Shown in pieces: positions 36,572 through 50,300 of a DNA stretch of 64,000 nt. The stretch covers positions 8,725,001 to 8,789,000 of the forward strand of contig NC_091870.1 of the NCBI RefSeq assembly GCF_019399895.1, given 5' to 3'. The notes beneath the pieces were generated by a model. The model worked only from the letters and a program-made list of their open reading frames with translations. It ran no database searches and had not been told where the DNA came from. Origin of the DNA: Cardiocondyla obscurior (Eukaryota; Arthropoda; Insecta; Hymenoptera; Formicidae). A program made the position numbers and the translations under genes. Position 1 is the stretch's first letter; the number at the start of each line of letters is the position of its first letter.

Positions 36572-39500
36572 CTTTTGATAATTATTTATACCTACATGTT
36601 TAATACAGTTATATTAGATTTGTTAGATTTTTATTAAATTATTATTTGTAAGATTTGCGTAACAAATTTTTATTGCCGAAGTTTATTTGCGACAGATTTT
36701 TATTTAATTTAAAAACTATTATTTTATATTTGACTATTATCATAAAATATTGCATTTTTATAAAAATTTACATTTAGATATTTTACAAATAATATATAAG
36801 TCTTATAATTTTTTATCTGGTAAATATAAAAAAATTTTTGTCTGCTTATTTCACAATTTATTCGCTCGTACGTTTTTCTTTTAATTCTTGCAATCTTTTC
36901 ACGCGACAAATTTAAAAAATTGCAATGGAAAATCAATCTCAATAATGCAGCAGTAAAAATCCTTGTCTTTCCCTACGGTTACTTCGCAATGAAAATATTT
37001 GCGAGGAAATCAATAGTGTTCATTTCGCGAAACGATATTTCGCCGACGTATGTTGCATGAAAACACGCATTAAGAGATTAAAACAAACGGCCGGAACGGG
37101 GATAAAAACGTACACATTTGCTCTTTATTTCGGTCGGCAAATAGATTGCGTAGCAATACTTTTGCGTAAACAGTGCGGAAGAAAAAATCGCGAAAAAGAA
37201 ACAAAATAATCCGCAACGGCTGCGCCCCCAGTTTGACACAGTTCCTGAGGGTTTCTACGTAGTTCCTTAGCGACAAATCTTTTTCCGAAATTTTCCCAGC
37301 TAAGCCGGGGAGATGGGTCAGGTACCGGTCGATATTTGTTGGGAACGCGGAGAGACGCGTCCTTACATATTGTCCTGCGTTATCGTCGAAGTTTCCTAGC
37401 GTTTTCGATTCTATTCTGCACGTATGCATGCACTCGTATATCGGGTGAGCAAACGAAAATCTAAGAAAAATTCCGACCCGAAGTGTTCGCGTATCTGGAA
37501 CAAATTGAATCTTTGAAAAAAATAAAAGAAAATAAAAAAAAAAGGGAAAAGAAGAAATTACTGACGGTTACGTAAAAATGTGTGCTAACAGAAAAGTAAA
37601 ATAGAACAGCGTGTACTTCTTTCTTTCATAATATCGGTGCATTTTATATTTTAAATGCCGATGCGCTTTAGCTGCCAAAAAAAAAAAAAAAAAAAAAAAA
37701 ATAAAGTAATCACGAGAATTCAATGCTCGAGAGTTCAATGTTCTTGGTAATATTTCCATTACGCGTCGAAATAGCGCGATCGATTAGGAACGGTCTCGCG
37801 GTCGAGAGAATGCACCGAATAAAAGTTTGCTCGAATCTCGTTCCAACAACTATTTCTCGGAATTTTATCTACGCTGTGCATACCGGCGATACGTGTGGCA
37901 GTCTGCGCGCCTCGTTGAACACGAATCTGACGTTTCCATCCGGCCACCCGGTATCGGTGCAACGGACGAAACTCGGCAGTCACAATCGGGACATATTTTC
38001 CAATGCGAGATCGGTCCGGGGATGTCGGCGTACATTCGACGAAAACTTTTGCAGCTCGGGCGCGAGCGGTCTTTCTGTCTTGCAGCGTTTTCTAAAGTAC
38101 CACGAGCTATCAGGTAAACACATCCGTTGGATCGACCTACTTGCCGGGATTTAGGGAGACGGTCCGCTGCAATCCATCAATACGGCGGACGCTGTCCGGC
38201 GGATAAAATACTAACGAGAAACAGGGGAAAGACGCGTGGGCGACGATTCATCTTGCGCGCGGACGACTTAAAGGCCTTACGCCATTTTCATCTGACAATC
38301 TAATTACTCTCGCGGGACTAATACGTCGTCGTCGGGTCAACAATCACGGTTGATCGATAAGTTGACGAGTAATTTGAAAAGAATCGCCGCGAGCGCGGAG
38401 AGTGACGGGGATGCAGTTGCACGTACTCGCCAGGAGAAATAATAATCCCGCAATAAATCTATCGGCCCGCGACATGTATCCCCGATTTAATATATAGACG
38501 TGATATTAATATGTGCAACGTTGATTAATACTTGGAATCCGGAAAGCATTTAGCATCACGGTGGGATTTGCAGCGCACTCCCCACTGGACTCAAAGTGTT
38601 AATTATACCGAACGACATGGACTAATGGGAGCTATTATCTCGAGGCATGCGAGCGTTAAATTAGCTTTAATGATAATCAACTGTCATAATTGATACATGA
38701 TCTATCGTTCCTCCTAAGGCTTTATTTAAAGACTCTGTGCGAGTCCTAATCAGAGATATTAATTTCTACAACGAATTAATTCGGAAATCATCCTAAAAAT
38801 AGAGATCGACGAAACTAGTAACGGGGGGAATCGAATACTTTTGTCTGTAACAAAAGTTCGGAGGCGCGGCTCGTTTATAAACGCGCGGATTGTACTTTTG
38901 TACGGAGCTCGCGCTTTCGCGACGCGAACGAAAAATCACCGGCTCGAGTCGAAAGCACTCGACGGCTCCTCGAATTTCTGACCAGGCGAAATCGCCCGTT
39001 CAACATGTCTCGGTTCATGTTGTATCGTCCTCGTGGATCGACGCTTTCTGCCGAATAGCCGCGCAGGATGCTTTCTCAGCATCGCGCACTTTTCCACTTT
39101 TCGACTGACATCCACACTTCTCCTCTCGCCCCCCTTCTCTCCTTACTCGATCCCGAGAACCACCTTTACGTAGTACTTTTGCGCAACGTCTACTCGCTCA
39201 GTTAGTTTTCTTTTATTTGGATAGCCGAATTTTTCGCCGCCCGTCCCCTTCATTGCCTCTATTCGTTCCTTCATTTTCGCAGCTGTATCGCCTTTCTCTC
39301 GTTTTACCATTACGAACAATAATTTTTTCCATTTTATGTAACGTTACTGATTTAACAACGCGAATCAGAAATTAATGTGCATTTATGCATTTAAAATGTA
39401 GTTTATTAGCGAGATTTAATTAAAACGATAGGTCGGGGTCATGTTGAGAATTTTTTATTATACTAGTTACGTTTTCGAAAGGTCTTGTACGTGTGTGCTT

Positions 39501-40166
39501 AATATTACGTTAAAAAAAAAAAGAAAAAAAGATGAGTAAAGCTCCGGCGAAACAGGAAATACTACAGTATTCTTTCAACATTGCTGGGCAGGGTAGTTCT
39601 TTTATCTTTAATGTTTCTCGTTCGTTTTGTAAACGCACATACGTATATAGAAAACTTTGAATAATAACTGTATTTATACGATACTATTTTATTAACGTAG
39701 CGTTTCCTTGTATCTCTCCCCCTCGGATTTTGTATTTTTTAATGGAAGACGGTTAAAAACATCGTTTCCTGTTTCCGAATTGGATTATAAATACATAATC
39801 CATTTTTTTCCCGCGTGTACCTTCTTTTATTAAAAACCAAAAAATTGCAAATTGAATGTTCCATTTAATATTCATAATTTTTTTTTTTTTTTTTTACTCA
39901 TCTCTCCATCGGTTTCAATTAGCGATCAAAGGATCGTTTCTCGCGAATCAATGGGTCTAAGGACGCGCTTTGCATTAAAGGTTCCTTTAGTACTACGACC
40001 GCGGGTTCGTTCAACAATTTTTCCGTGCCTCTCATCGCCAACGTTCCCGGTGGAGGAGCAAACCTGAGCGCAACCCCTTCTAGTCTACGCACCGCTAAAT
40101 TTCCCCTCCCTCCCCTCCCAAGCCCTTGCGTCGTTCCGGAGTTACACAACGACGAACGTACGAACG

Positions 40167-40188
40167 GACAGACAGACAGACAGACAGG
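40167..40188 (+). repeat. GACA microsatellite
   Basis: Five GACA units followed by GG. Confidence 0.9.
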
Positions 40189-40287
40189 CACCGACACGAA
40201 GAACAACCCTCTCGCGTCACCGAGCGACCCTCTTCCTCCTCCGGTCTTTCTCCCTCGACGCGCGACTGCGCAGAGAAACGGCGCGAG

Positions 40288-40329
40288 GCGTCGGCGTCGA
40301 CGTCGTCGTCGGCGTCGGCGTCGGCGTCA
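40288..40329 (+). repeat. GTC/GGC triplet-like repeat
   Basis: Alternating GTCGGC and GTC units (read on - as GAC and GCC). Confidence 0.85.
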
Positions 40330-41310
40330 TGCCGGGGGCGTCGCACCATCGTCGTCGGTAGCGAGTATCTCGACCGAGCGTCGCCTCGCCTCGTCATACT
40401 AGTATCAAGCTGAGAGCCGTCGAGAGGGTTTGATCTACCTCCGCGAATCGGTCTACCGATTGCAATCAGCAGCTACAACGAGGACGGTCAACTGATTAAT
40501 GTGGCTCGCGCACATTGTTCCGGCGGTGTACGTCTAGCTTCGCCGAAGCCTGCGGGTGGCGAGAGGTAGAGGAAACGTACGCGCGCAAGGGTGATAGAGA
40601 GAGAACGAGAGATAGAGAGAGACGGGGAGAGAAGGAAAAATGGAGCGCGCGGCCCGGATCGATCGCGATACGAACGGATGGCCGACTCGAGAGTGAACTG
40701 TAAGCGAGGAACGTAGTCGTTTGATTCGGTCCGACGAAGCGGGTTTCTCAGCCGTGCCGTACCGGTCGGCCATTGAACATAATCGCGAGCTGGTCGCGGG
40801 GAAAACGGCGACGTGCCGAGTGACCATTCCCCGGCATCTCTCCGCGATTCTGCGTCGCGAACGGCAAAGAGGGAGGGACAGAGCTTGGTGTGTGGTGAAA
40901 GTGCTCATCGCGTGATTAGGTCGAGGTCGTGTCGCTTGTCGCTGGAACCGCTCGCTCTCTCTTCATCCCGACTACCCTCGGCGCTGGGGATGAAACGCGG
41001 AGTCAGGTGACGTACCACGCGATTCCGATCGACTTGCTGCTCCACGAGCCGCTCGGGTTTCCGCGACGGAATATACGTCCCGCTGAAGGAGCCGCGGTGA
41101 AAGTGTGTCATCGACGTAGCGCGTTGAAAGACGGCACTCGAGGTTTGGCTCGCGACGCAGGTATCCGCGACACCAAGTGTCGATATCTTGACATCGCACT
41201 TGGCAGTCTCTGCGCCGCTACACGCAATCTATTTAACTATTCTCTGAGACACGAAAGTTGCGAGGAGCAGCGGAACGCTGGAAGTTGCAGCCAGCAACCA
41301 TCAGACAATT

Positions 41311-42292
41311 ATTAAATTTTCCATATCTTTATCTTCTCGATAAATAACAGATACTGTCTAGCCTAGATTGAAGCACGCAATTAAAAGACTCAACAAAACG
41401 TACGCACGTGATACATTTATCATCGATTTAAGAAAAGTCAGCTTTCTCCTTGCTGGTTTTTCCATATCTTCAACGTTACTAAACTTGACGATTCTATCAT
41501 CGGAATAAGTCTTAAAAAAAAAAAAAAAAAAAAAAAAGAATAATTGTTCGTCGTTGAAAATCAGAATTTTCAAGGAAACGAAGACATTAAACTGACTGTG
41601 AGAAAAGAAAGTCTGCTCAGTGAAACATCCGAGAGAAACGTCGATATTTTTTCCGCCCCGTCGAATATACAGTGACTATGATCGACATTGATTGATTTTC
41701 TGTAAAAATATAACGTTCGCATAAGGAGATCAAGTTCTACTATAGTCAAACTAGTGCATTAAGCGTTAAATTTAATTGGTGTTCTTCGGAAGAAAGTACG
41801 TTATCCTAGTTGTAATCTCTGGTTGATTTTAAGTATAGAAAATAATATAATAAACGTGTGACTAAAGCGCTTGCTCTTCTTCAAGAAACTTTTCGTTGTC
41901 GATCGGCTAGCATACATTATATATACAAGGTGGACGTTCCACATACGAACTGTAAAAAGAAAACGCGTGAATCTTTTTGTTTCGTTTTCGCTGATCTACG
42001 AGAGAACTCGGGAGAGTAATCGAATCTCGGAAGCGCCCAATTAACACAGACTGAATTTGAAATTGAAGACATATCCAGAAATATCGATTTTTTAAAAAAA
42101 TAAACGAACTTCACGCTAATTTAAATAATTTAATCGGATATAAGAGGATTCAAAGGGGTGTATCATTTTATCGATAATTATTATCGAAGTGCATTTTTCT
42201 TAAGCGTTTACCTTGTATCTTGTCTCGCGGAAGAGACCCTAAAAAGTTAATAACAAAAGATAGGCCACAAGTTGGGACGAACGTGACCAGTC
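41311..42292. other. Non-coding, AT-rich stretch upstream of neurexin
   Basis: About 1 kb. Contains a long A run at 41515-41537. No gene or RNA recognised. Confidence 0.5.
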
Positions 42293-42664
42293 GCTATAAA
42301 GTTCATTAATTTTTCGAGACGGTATTGAAACTTCTCCGCTCGACGAGTTTGCTCAGTGAGAGCTCGCGGGAACTTAAAGAGCCGTCGATCGACGGTGCTC
42401 GAGTGTTTACACGGAGCGAGGGGGAAGAAGAAAGAAAGATTAGGGATACGGCGTGTGCGTTCGCGAAATTGCATATCACACCCAGTAGTGCACGCGGGAA
42501 TCGCGCGTGCGTGCTCACGTGCTCACGGACGTAGTCGGGTGGTGCAACGTGGTTACGCAGCCACATTAGACGCGTATGAGCGCGTGACGTCCCACTCGCG
42601 CGCACTCTAACACGACCGAGTGAATGAACAGGATCTAGCGAGAAGTTCAGTCAGAGAGTGAATC
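42293..42664 (+). promoter_or_regulatory. Nrx-1: Neurexin 5' leader and possible core promoter
   Basis: The sequence directly before the neurexin ATG. A TATA-like GCTATAAA is at 42293-42300 and an insect initiator-like TCAGT at 42353. Their 58-bp spacing is longer than usual for a TATA-initiator pair, so one or both may be chance. The ATG context is GTGAATCATGC. A splice acceptor inside the leader (AAGTTCAG near 42650) is possible, which would place the real start upstream. Confidence 0.35.
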
Positions 42665-43261
42665 ATGCGTCCTACGCTTTTATCGCTTTTGCCGGCGGTG
42701 CTGCTCACCTGCCAGGTGGCCAGGTCCTTCCTCCTGGAAGGCTCTACGACTAGCTACGCGCAGTTTCGCAAATGGAACGCTGGCCTGAACGGCACCCTCG
42801 AATTCGAGTTTAAGACCGAGCAAGGTAACGGCTTGCTGCTCTACACGGACGACGGTGGCACCTACGACTTTTTCGAAGTCAAACTGGTCGAGAGCGCCCT
42901 TAGATTGAGATACAATCTCGGCGGCGGGGCGCAGATCGTTACCGTGGGCCACGACCTCGGTGACGGCCACTGGCACAAGGTACAGATCACGAGATGCAAC
43001 GAGAACACCACCCTGACTGTGGACGGTGTTAGCGCGGTTTCGACATCGCGCGGCAAAGAATTCGAATTCGGCAAGCTCGCTGGGAACTCGGACGTCTACG
43101 TAGGCGGCATGCCTAGCTGGTACAATAGCAAGCTGACTCTACTGGCGCTACCCAGCGTAATATTCGAGCCGCGATTCAATGGATTTATAAGGAATCTCGT
43201 GTATGCTGACGGGGAGAATACTGTACCCAGGAGGCAGGAGATGAAAAGCCGAGACGCCAAG
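42665..43261 (+). CDS. Nrx-1: Neurexin-1, first coding exon (signal peptide and LNS1 domain)
   Basis: 199 codons from ATG to the 5' splice site GACGCCAAG|GTAACG at 43262, phase 0. Residues 1-21 form a signal peptide (MRPTLLSLLPAVLLTCQVARS). Residues about 22-190 are a laminin-G/LNS domain typical of alpha-neurexin: FRKWNAGLNGTLEFEFKTEQ, GLLLYTDDGGTYDFFEVKLV, LRYNLGGG, DGHWHKVQI, DVYVGGMP, then FEPRFNGFIRNLVYAD. N-glycosylation sequons are at N42 (NGT) and N114 (NTT). Neurexins are single-pass presynaptic adhesion receptors that bind neuroligins and other partners to organise synapses. The later LNS and EGF domains, membrane segment and PDZ-binding tail are outside the window. The frame stays open about 18 codons past the splice site, but neurexin homology stops there. 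This is the long (alpha-type) form. Confidence 0.96.
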
Positions 43262-46200
43262 GTAACGCGAGACTACTACTTATCTCTTTTTACCTTATTT
43301 TGCCCAACGTTATAACGTTTGCTTCCTGATTTGTTTGGACTACGAGGTATTTTAGCGTAAAATTCTACAGAAAAGTACACAGTTTTAAACGATGATTTTA
43401 AATCCAGATTTATGCTGCCTTTGCGAATTTTTCCGTAGCGTATTTACGATCCCGGACACCGGTTGACGACTTCTTTTTAACATTTTTTTGAAAGTGTCGT
43501 CTCGCACAGCCACGTAATTAAAAACAAAAATGATAAATTAATAATTACGGCATTAATATTACAAAATTATATGTTAAACGCGTTAGGGGAGCGTTTTATT
43601 AATAGCGCCCATTGTTCGTACCTTTTTCTTATTGTTTCTTTAAGTCGTTTAAAATTAATTATACGACCCAATTTTTTTTTTCGCGCGTACTCCATCGCAA
43701 AGAAATATTTTTCATAACGTATGTGACCGAAATAAAAAAAAAAAGATCGTTTGCTTTGAGATAGAAGATTATCGGCAAATTGAAGGGACGCCTATTACAA
43801 GTTATCGGCGCGATTTTATTAATCGGGGCCGTACGTTCTGTCGGCGAGATTATATTGCAAGGGAAAAATATTGTCTACCTCGAATCTCGTGACGTGGAGC
43901 AAATTTAATATTTTTCCAATCACGGCTGAATTATTTAGTCGAGAAGCATCGCGGAACATTTTTCTCTCAAGAAGTTATTAATCATTATAATAACTGTCGC
44001 AGTGGATGCTTTATAATATTTATGATTCCTGCTTTATTTACAGAAACTTTCTTTTCTCATATGCCGCTTCTATTTATTTTTAATTATTTTTGTAATAACT
44101 AAAAGCGTATTCATGTTTTCGCCTAATCAAATAGAACCGGGAACTGATTTTTTCAAAATATTTTTTAGCTGAATTTTTCACGCTGGAGCTCGAATTGAAT
44201 AGAATCTTTTCTAGTTTAAACTCGAACGTATTAATTCGTATTAATTTTTCTCGAGCTTATTAAATGTTGAGTTTTACATAAAATATAAAATCACAAATTT
44301 GATTATTTTCTCCAAGATACTGGTTATTTTTTAAACCTGTTTTCACAGTCACAGATATTTAAATAAAATGCCAGAAAAGATTAAAATTAATAATAATAAT
44401 TAAAATCTTTTGTCTACCGATTTGAAACCGAGACACGTATGAACGGATTTAAAAAGTTTGTAGATATTTCGTATCTAGTTGTAACAATATTTGCAACACA
44501 TGAAACATAGATTATGAAAGTTGTCATTTTATATCAGAATCGATGCTCGGTGGTCAGAACAATGCGTATTGTATATTCAGCGGTGTCATTGGCCGTGTGC
44601 AACATCGCGCGGTCGACAGCTGAATCAGGTTCATCGAGAAGGACCCTTCTTGACGCGTGTTACGCGAAAATCGCGTGCGTACGTTCTGTCAGCATAAAAT
44701 CGAGACTTTTCCTACCGCGAATTGCGTACACAGGGGACTAAAAATAAATCATCCATTTAGGGAGAAAAAGATCCCCTCTTTTCTGCTCTTCCCGCGGTAC
44801 TTTATCGCTCACTTCCAACGATCGATACTCCTTTCCTAGCCCGAAGGCAACATCTTCGAGACAACGGCGCCTTTTCTTCTTCAATTTTTCTCCGCGCGAT
44901 AATTAGCAACCGGATAATCCGTCCTAAAACTTCAACGTTCCCCGGATACGCTTCTCCTGTCTCCTAAGAGTTTCGTCAAACGCTCCTTTGCGCAAAGATA
45001 CGTTCAACCGTTTTTCCGTATTATTTACGAGTTAAAAAAGTAATTAAAAATTTCTTACATCGCAAAGTAAATTTCTACGTGCGATAAAAAAAATTGAAAC
45101 AAATTAATTATTCTAATTTTTGGCGCTATAATTCTTGTCTGCGTTCTCGCGATTCCATAAAGTGTTAACATCGAGTCAGCTTTTTCTAGTGAATTAAGAC
45201 AAATTTTTTCCTGCCCTTTTTTTACTTGCGATACATTTCACTTCAACGCGCTTGTTCGTCGACACCCCATGACAGAATTCCCTACGTGTTACTGTGAAAG
45301 TTCGGTTCACATTTCACCGAGTGGCTATCTGCCAAGAATACCTCCGTATATTCTTCGGATATGTATCCCGCTTTACTTAAGTATCCCCGGAATCTTGTGT
45401 TTTATTTCAAAAGTAATCTTATCGCAAATAGCGAGCGGACATGCATGTTATTCTCACGGTGATAGCCATTTCGATTATCAATCTGTCTACCTCCTACCTA
45501 TCTTTGCAATTCGATATTAATTTTATTTTTTAGCTTATATTATGAAAAGCAAGCTGCCGTGAACACTATCTAGTCGCCTCTCGCTGCTCGATTGGCCGCA
45601 CGTAGATACGGGACACGCGTTTGCTTACGATTAGATAAGGCGACAAATCGAGAATATCCGTCAGGAGGATCGCCATGCGATTGCCGGTATAACGATGTAG
45701 CTCGGCCGACGTTATCGTTCTCCGTACATCCATACGCGACGTTGCGGGAACGCGGATAGATAACCAAAGATTTATCAGCGCGCGAGAAATCGCGAACAAC
45801 GCATAATTACTTCCTCCACGCGCGGCGAAATGTAGATCACAAATGATTTCCGACCCTTATATTATAGTCTGAAACTTATGGGCGCATTCTGCCAATTAAA
45901 TTATTAGGAACACGTAACGCAAAGCGTAGTCCGAGCCCTTTCATCATTTCTGAATTCCAAATGCACGAGAAGAACCCGTGCCCCGTAATGGAATACGTGG
46001 CAAGAGCCCCAATTATCATTCTTCAATGAACCTTTTCTTTCAAATCCGGTCTTAATTCTCTCATTACGGCGCCCCGCGTGTTACATTGTCTCTCGTTATG
46101 TGCCGGCGGAGAAGATAAACGAGTTACGCTCGGCAGAAAATCGCCATTTCCGCGGAAAAACGCCCCCTCCGGTCCGCGGCCGCCTCGTATTAATATTATT

Positions 46201-47325
46201 TTTCTGTCGTTAACGTTGTAATGTACGCGCGGCACGAGAAGCGATTATCAGACGTGCGCGGAGTAAGCGCGATCAACGGCGGGGGCGCCTCGCAAATGGC
46301 TGTCGTGGAAAAAGCAAGCAATTACTCGTAGGAAGCAATTATTTCGTACCTGTTACACCGCCGTCGTGACTGTATCGCGCCCAGAATGAATTAAACAATT
46401 GCTGAATAAATAGAGAGAATGAGGAAAGGATTATTTGTGGCGGCGCGTAACGTTGAGTTTCGCGCGAACGTCGAGCGACGGTAGCGTTAGTAAATTGCAG
46501 CTCTCACGAGAAGACGAACGAAGTTTCAATTAATAATGCGGCTTGATACGAATGGACTTGACCGTTTAAATTAACTCTCAAACGGCACACTATTCTGGCC
46601 ACTCTACTCTTGCTGTTTATCTCGGGACGTCAAATATTGAAGAGCAAGAATTCATATTAGAGATGTTAAAAAAAAAAAAAAAAAAATTAAAAGGTTTAAA
46701 AAAAATATTTAATGTACAAAGTCGTTCTTTATCACCGTAACCAAATGGTCTGTTCGAGGATCAAGATTCCTTTGAAAAGCGATAATGAACCGCGTAACTG
46801 AGTTTTATTTAAATAAAAATGTCAAGCGATACATTTTAATAATGTAACAAGCGTGTCTTTGGCGCTTAGATATATCTGCGGAGCTCAAGCTGCCGGGAGA
46901 ACAAGCGAGGCGGTTACAGCTCGTCGCCGTTTAGGTGATTAAACGGATTAAACGAGAAGATAAATTAATTAATTTGCACGGGGAGTATACCGCAGCAGCG
47001 AAACTGCGAAATTCGTTTCGCGGTAGCGTTGTATCATTTCAAGGAACGCGCGCGCTGGCCTCGGGCGTCGGGTGTGTGTGTATTGTACGCGGGTGCCCTT
47101 AATAATAGCGGCATTTCAAAGAACGGAAAGCAGCCAAGATGGATCTTTATCGGGTAATAATGTGGCGCGACAAGTCCGGTGGACAGTACAAATTGCCGGG
47201 TGGACACGCCAAAGCGCACCGTCACACTCGAGCTAAACGAAAACAACATATCGTGCATGACGAGCACAATGTCCTCCATACGCAAATGAAATGCATAATG
47301 ATTGCAAAATAATTGTTACCGTATA

Positions 47326-47345
47326 TGTTACATTATAATGTAACA
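47326..47345. repeat. 20-bp perfect AT-rich palindrome
   Basis: TGTTACATTATAATGTAACA is fully self-complementary, in a 600-bp AT-rich segment of neurexin intron 1. Confidence 0.8.
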
Positions 47346-50300
47346 TTATAAAATGTCCATTATAACATTTAAAATTACGAATATGAAATAATTGGACAGA
47401 TCTCATTTTTAATCTGACATTTTTGTAATCTTTAAGATCCGGACACTTTGATTTTTAATATTAAATTCAGACAGTCACTTCATTGTAAAATGCAAATGAA
47501 ATTATGCATAAAATTTGGAAAAGGTAAATTTAATTTTTTATCGATCTGCTCGTTAACACTAATACATCAACGACAATATTAGTTACTAAATTCCATTCAA
47601 ATCTATAAATATCGATTCAAAACCGTCGACAGTTTGGTATATATATATTTTTTTTTTATTTTTGTATAAAAGCAAATGATGAAAGGGGAATAAAAATTGA
47701 TTTAATTTAAAACGCACAAAAAGTAAACTAAATTTTTGCAATTATCTAATGGATAAATAATAATAAAAAATAAAATAATATAAAATTACATTAGAATATA
47801 ATTAGTGAAAAATAATGCACATTATATGCTTTAATATAAGCATGTTTTATTATTCTGCAGTCTCGACAAAAAGTATTAGATTAGAATGACGATTAATTCG
47901 CAATTATGAATCAGTGTCGAAGGGAGAACTTCTAACCTTGTACCTTGTCCTATTAATCATACTCATCTTTTTTCCTTTACCTTATCGATCTAATATTCTC
48001 AAGATTGCGACGTGAATCGAAAGGCGCGACCATCTGAGCAATAGAAAATATCGCGCTTAATTAATTATACCCGCTTGACGTAATCGCAGATTTTTTTTTG
48101 TCGTTCGGCCGTATTTCTTCGCATGTAATCATGCGTTGAGTGACATAAATGACTGCACACAACGTTTATTACGCTGCCTACCAGGATTAATGAATGCGCG
48201 GATTTGTAGCTAATGAGATACGATATCACATTCCGCCGCCTCGCAAACACGTTTCCCATCGCGAAATATGCCTGTGTTGTACCGGTGTCAATGTAATTTA
48301 CATTGAGCATACAGCGGCAAAAATTACGATGCAAAAAAATAAAAAAATAAAAAAAATACAAAAATTAAAATAAAATACTAAAAATGCTAAAACGCTTTCC
48401 CTGTATTCGGCGAATATCGTTAAATGTAAAATGTAGGAAATTTCAATATTTGACAAACATTCGTGAAAGATATTATCAAACGTTGCCGCACTCATAATTA
48501 TCTTAATTCGTCGTATCAGCTACCGAGTACTAATCCGCGTGCGAATTTATGAGATTCGAGCTTCACGTCGATCAAACTGATAACATTTAAAATCTGTTGA
48601 CGCTTGCGATTCTCGTTTCTTCAGCGTGCCGCGAGTTAAAGTAATATCCGGTCGTAATGATATTTGGTCAGTGCAGTAGCGAGCAGAAATGCGCATTGCG
48701 ATAATTAATCGAGAAACTCGTTAATGAGGCCGGCCGAACAAAATTTCACATATACGCCGAGGTAAACGCGTACGCTCGCATACGGTTGGAAATAACGAAT
48801 TCGCGGTCGAGACGACGTCTCGTAACGAGAAAGCACGTACGCGGATAAACCGAAAAGTGGAATTGCCCGTTGTAAAAATTGACGTTTCTGTAACGATCCG
48901 CGCCTAATTAATTTTTATTGCACGTTTATCCTCGAGTTATCCGCCGGTGGTGGCCGTAAAACATATAAGCGGCTTTGCATATTTAGCAATTTTATCATCG
49001 TGCGACGCCTCGCCGTTTGTTACTTTGACGTATTCGGAAGTATTTTTCGTTAGAAGAAAAAATACTCCGCGCGGAGCACGTGACGTGAATTCTTACCGCA
49101 AGTTTTGATACGTAAAATACGGTATCTATGTCGATTTAGATAAAAAAAAGAAAGATAATAAACTCAATATCAAGTAATTCTCTTCATACGCGAATCAGAG
49201 AAAAATTATTATCTCTGCTTTCCGAATTTTTTCAAGTGCCCGATCGCTTGAATGATGCTTAATATCAATGATTAGCACGCTTTTATTTACTTTTCTCTTC
49301 GTGAAGTCGATCGATTTGACAATTAAGCCTCTCACATATTTATATAGGTCTGATATGCTTCGCAGCATTTTTGGAAATACATTTTTCATTGCTGACCTTC
49401 TTTGGCAAGGATGACGAAAATAGATTATGTATAGAAACTAATTTCGACGTATCGCTCGTACGGGCGTTAATTTATTCAGGACGAAAACGTAAAAATAAGC
49501 GATATAACTAGAGCATATCGTACTATCAAGTTATAATAGGGACACGGTTCACATTCTCAATCAATATCGCCCGTTTTTTCTTTATCTCTAACTCGGTTCT
49601 ATATTCGGTCCCTCTCGTATGTAGCGCGATTCAGTTGCTGTTAAAATCGTTATTGCGGGAATGCATATACGTACAGCTCCCGAAGTCATTTACGTGTTCG
49701 TAGGTACGTAATAGCGGACAATCGATGGCATAATTAAGCCGCGGCGCTGCATTCGATTGCAAAATTAACAGGAAATCTATAAGGAGACCCGCGCACGGCG
49801 ATTGATTAATTATCGTGGAGAAATTCGTCGACACGTTTTCCACGTGGCACGAACAGATTTATTCCGCCTCGCGCGCCGAAAATAAAAGAGCGCGATTTCC
49901 TTCGCGCAGCGGACACGCCTCTGATAATGAAACGGCCGGGGCTGCAAATCCGGCCGTAATAAACCCGCGCAATTAGAGTTCTTATGTATATAATTTTTTT
50001 TTTTTTCCCCCCTTTAATTAAAAGCGGTATTTTCGTCTTTTATAGCGTACGCGGGACGTGCACTTAAACGGCGCATACTGCTCGGGACTGTAGGCGAGAA
50101 TATAAGAGAGGAGGCGGTTGTAAAACTGAATTAATTTCTGTTTTGAACGGAATAACGACTAGGCCGGTTCGAGTCGCTTGCCAAAAATTGAAAATCCTCG
50201 GTTGACGCGCGCTGTGAGAAAAATATAATCACTTTCGGCCGCGGCAATATTTCCATGATTTTTTCAACGAATAAATATAGCAACCCGGTCATTATAATGA

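Larger units (their letters stand above)
29146..39999. other. Non-coding region, presumed intron or intergenic
   Basis: 10.9 kb. It contains the tandem duplication at 30.8 kb, a diverged dispersed repeat at 31.39 kb and a weak - strand splice-donor candidate at 36.53 kb. Many CpG-rich open frames appear on both strands (32-35 and 37-38 kb) but none has recognisable content. Long A/T runs are common. No transposase, RNA gene or promoter is supported. Confidence 0.4.
40000..41310 (+). promoter_or_regulatory. GC- and CpG-rich island, candidate upstream promoter or 5' UTR of neurexin
   Basis: About 1.3 kb is markedly GC-rich compared with its flanks. It contains GACA repeats, GTCGGC repeats and GAGA-type runs (AGAGAGAACGAGAGATAGAG near 40600), features common near insect promoters. 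On the + strand CGACGCAG|GTATCC at 41161 is a plausible 5' splice site. It sits 1.4-2.6 kb upstream of the neurexin start codon. Short open frames on both strands look like a by-product of high GC. It could equally drive a - strand transcript. Confidence 0.35.

Noticed and set aside
40095..41315. Multiple open frames of 60-128 codons on both strands in the GC-rich island
   Set aside because: Simple-repeat translation (Arg, Asp, Ala runs) and high GC explain them; no protein-like pattern.
43262..43315. Continuation of the neurexin frame to a stop at 43313
   Set aside because: Similarity to neurexin ends at the AAG|GTAACG splice site; the extra 17 residues are intron read-through. A truncated secreted form is possible but unsupported.
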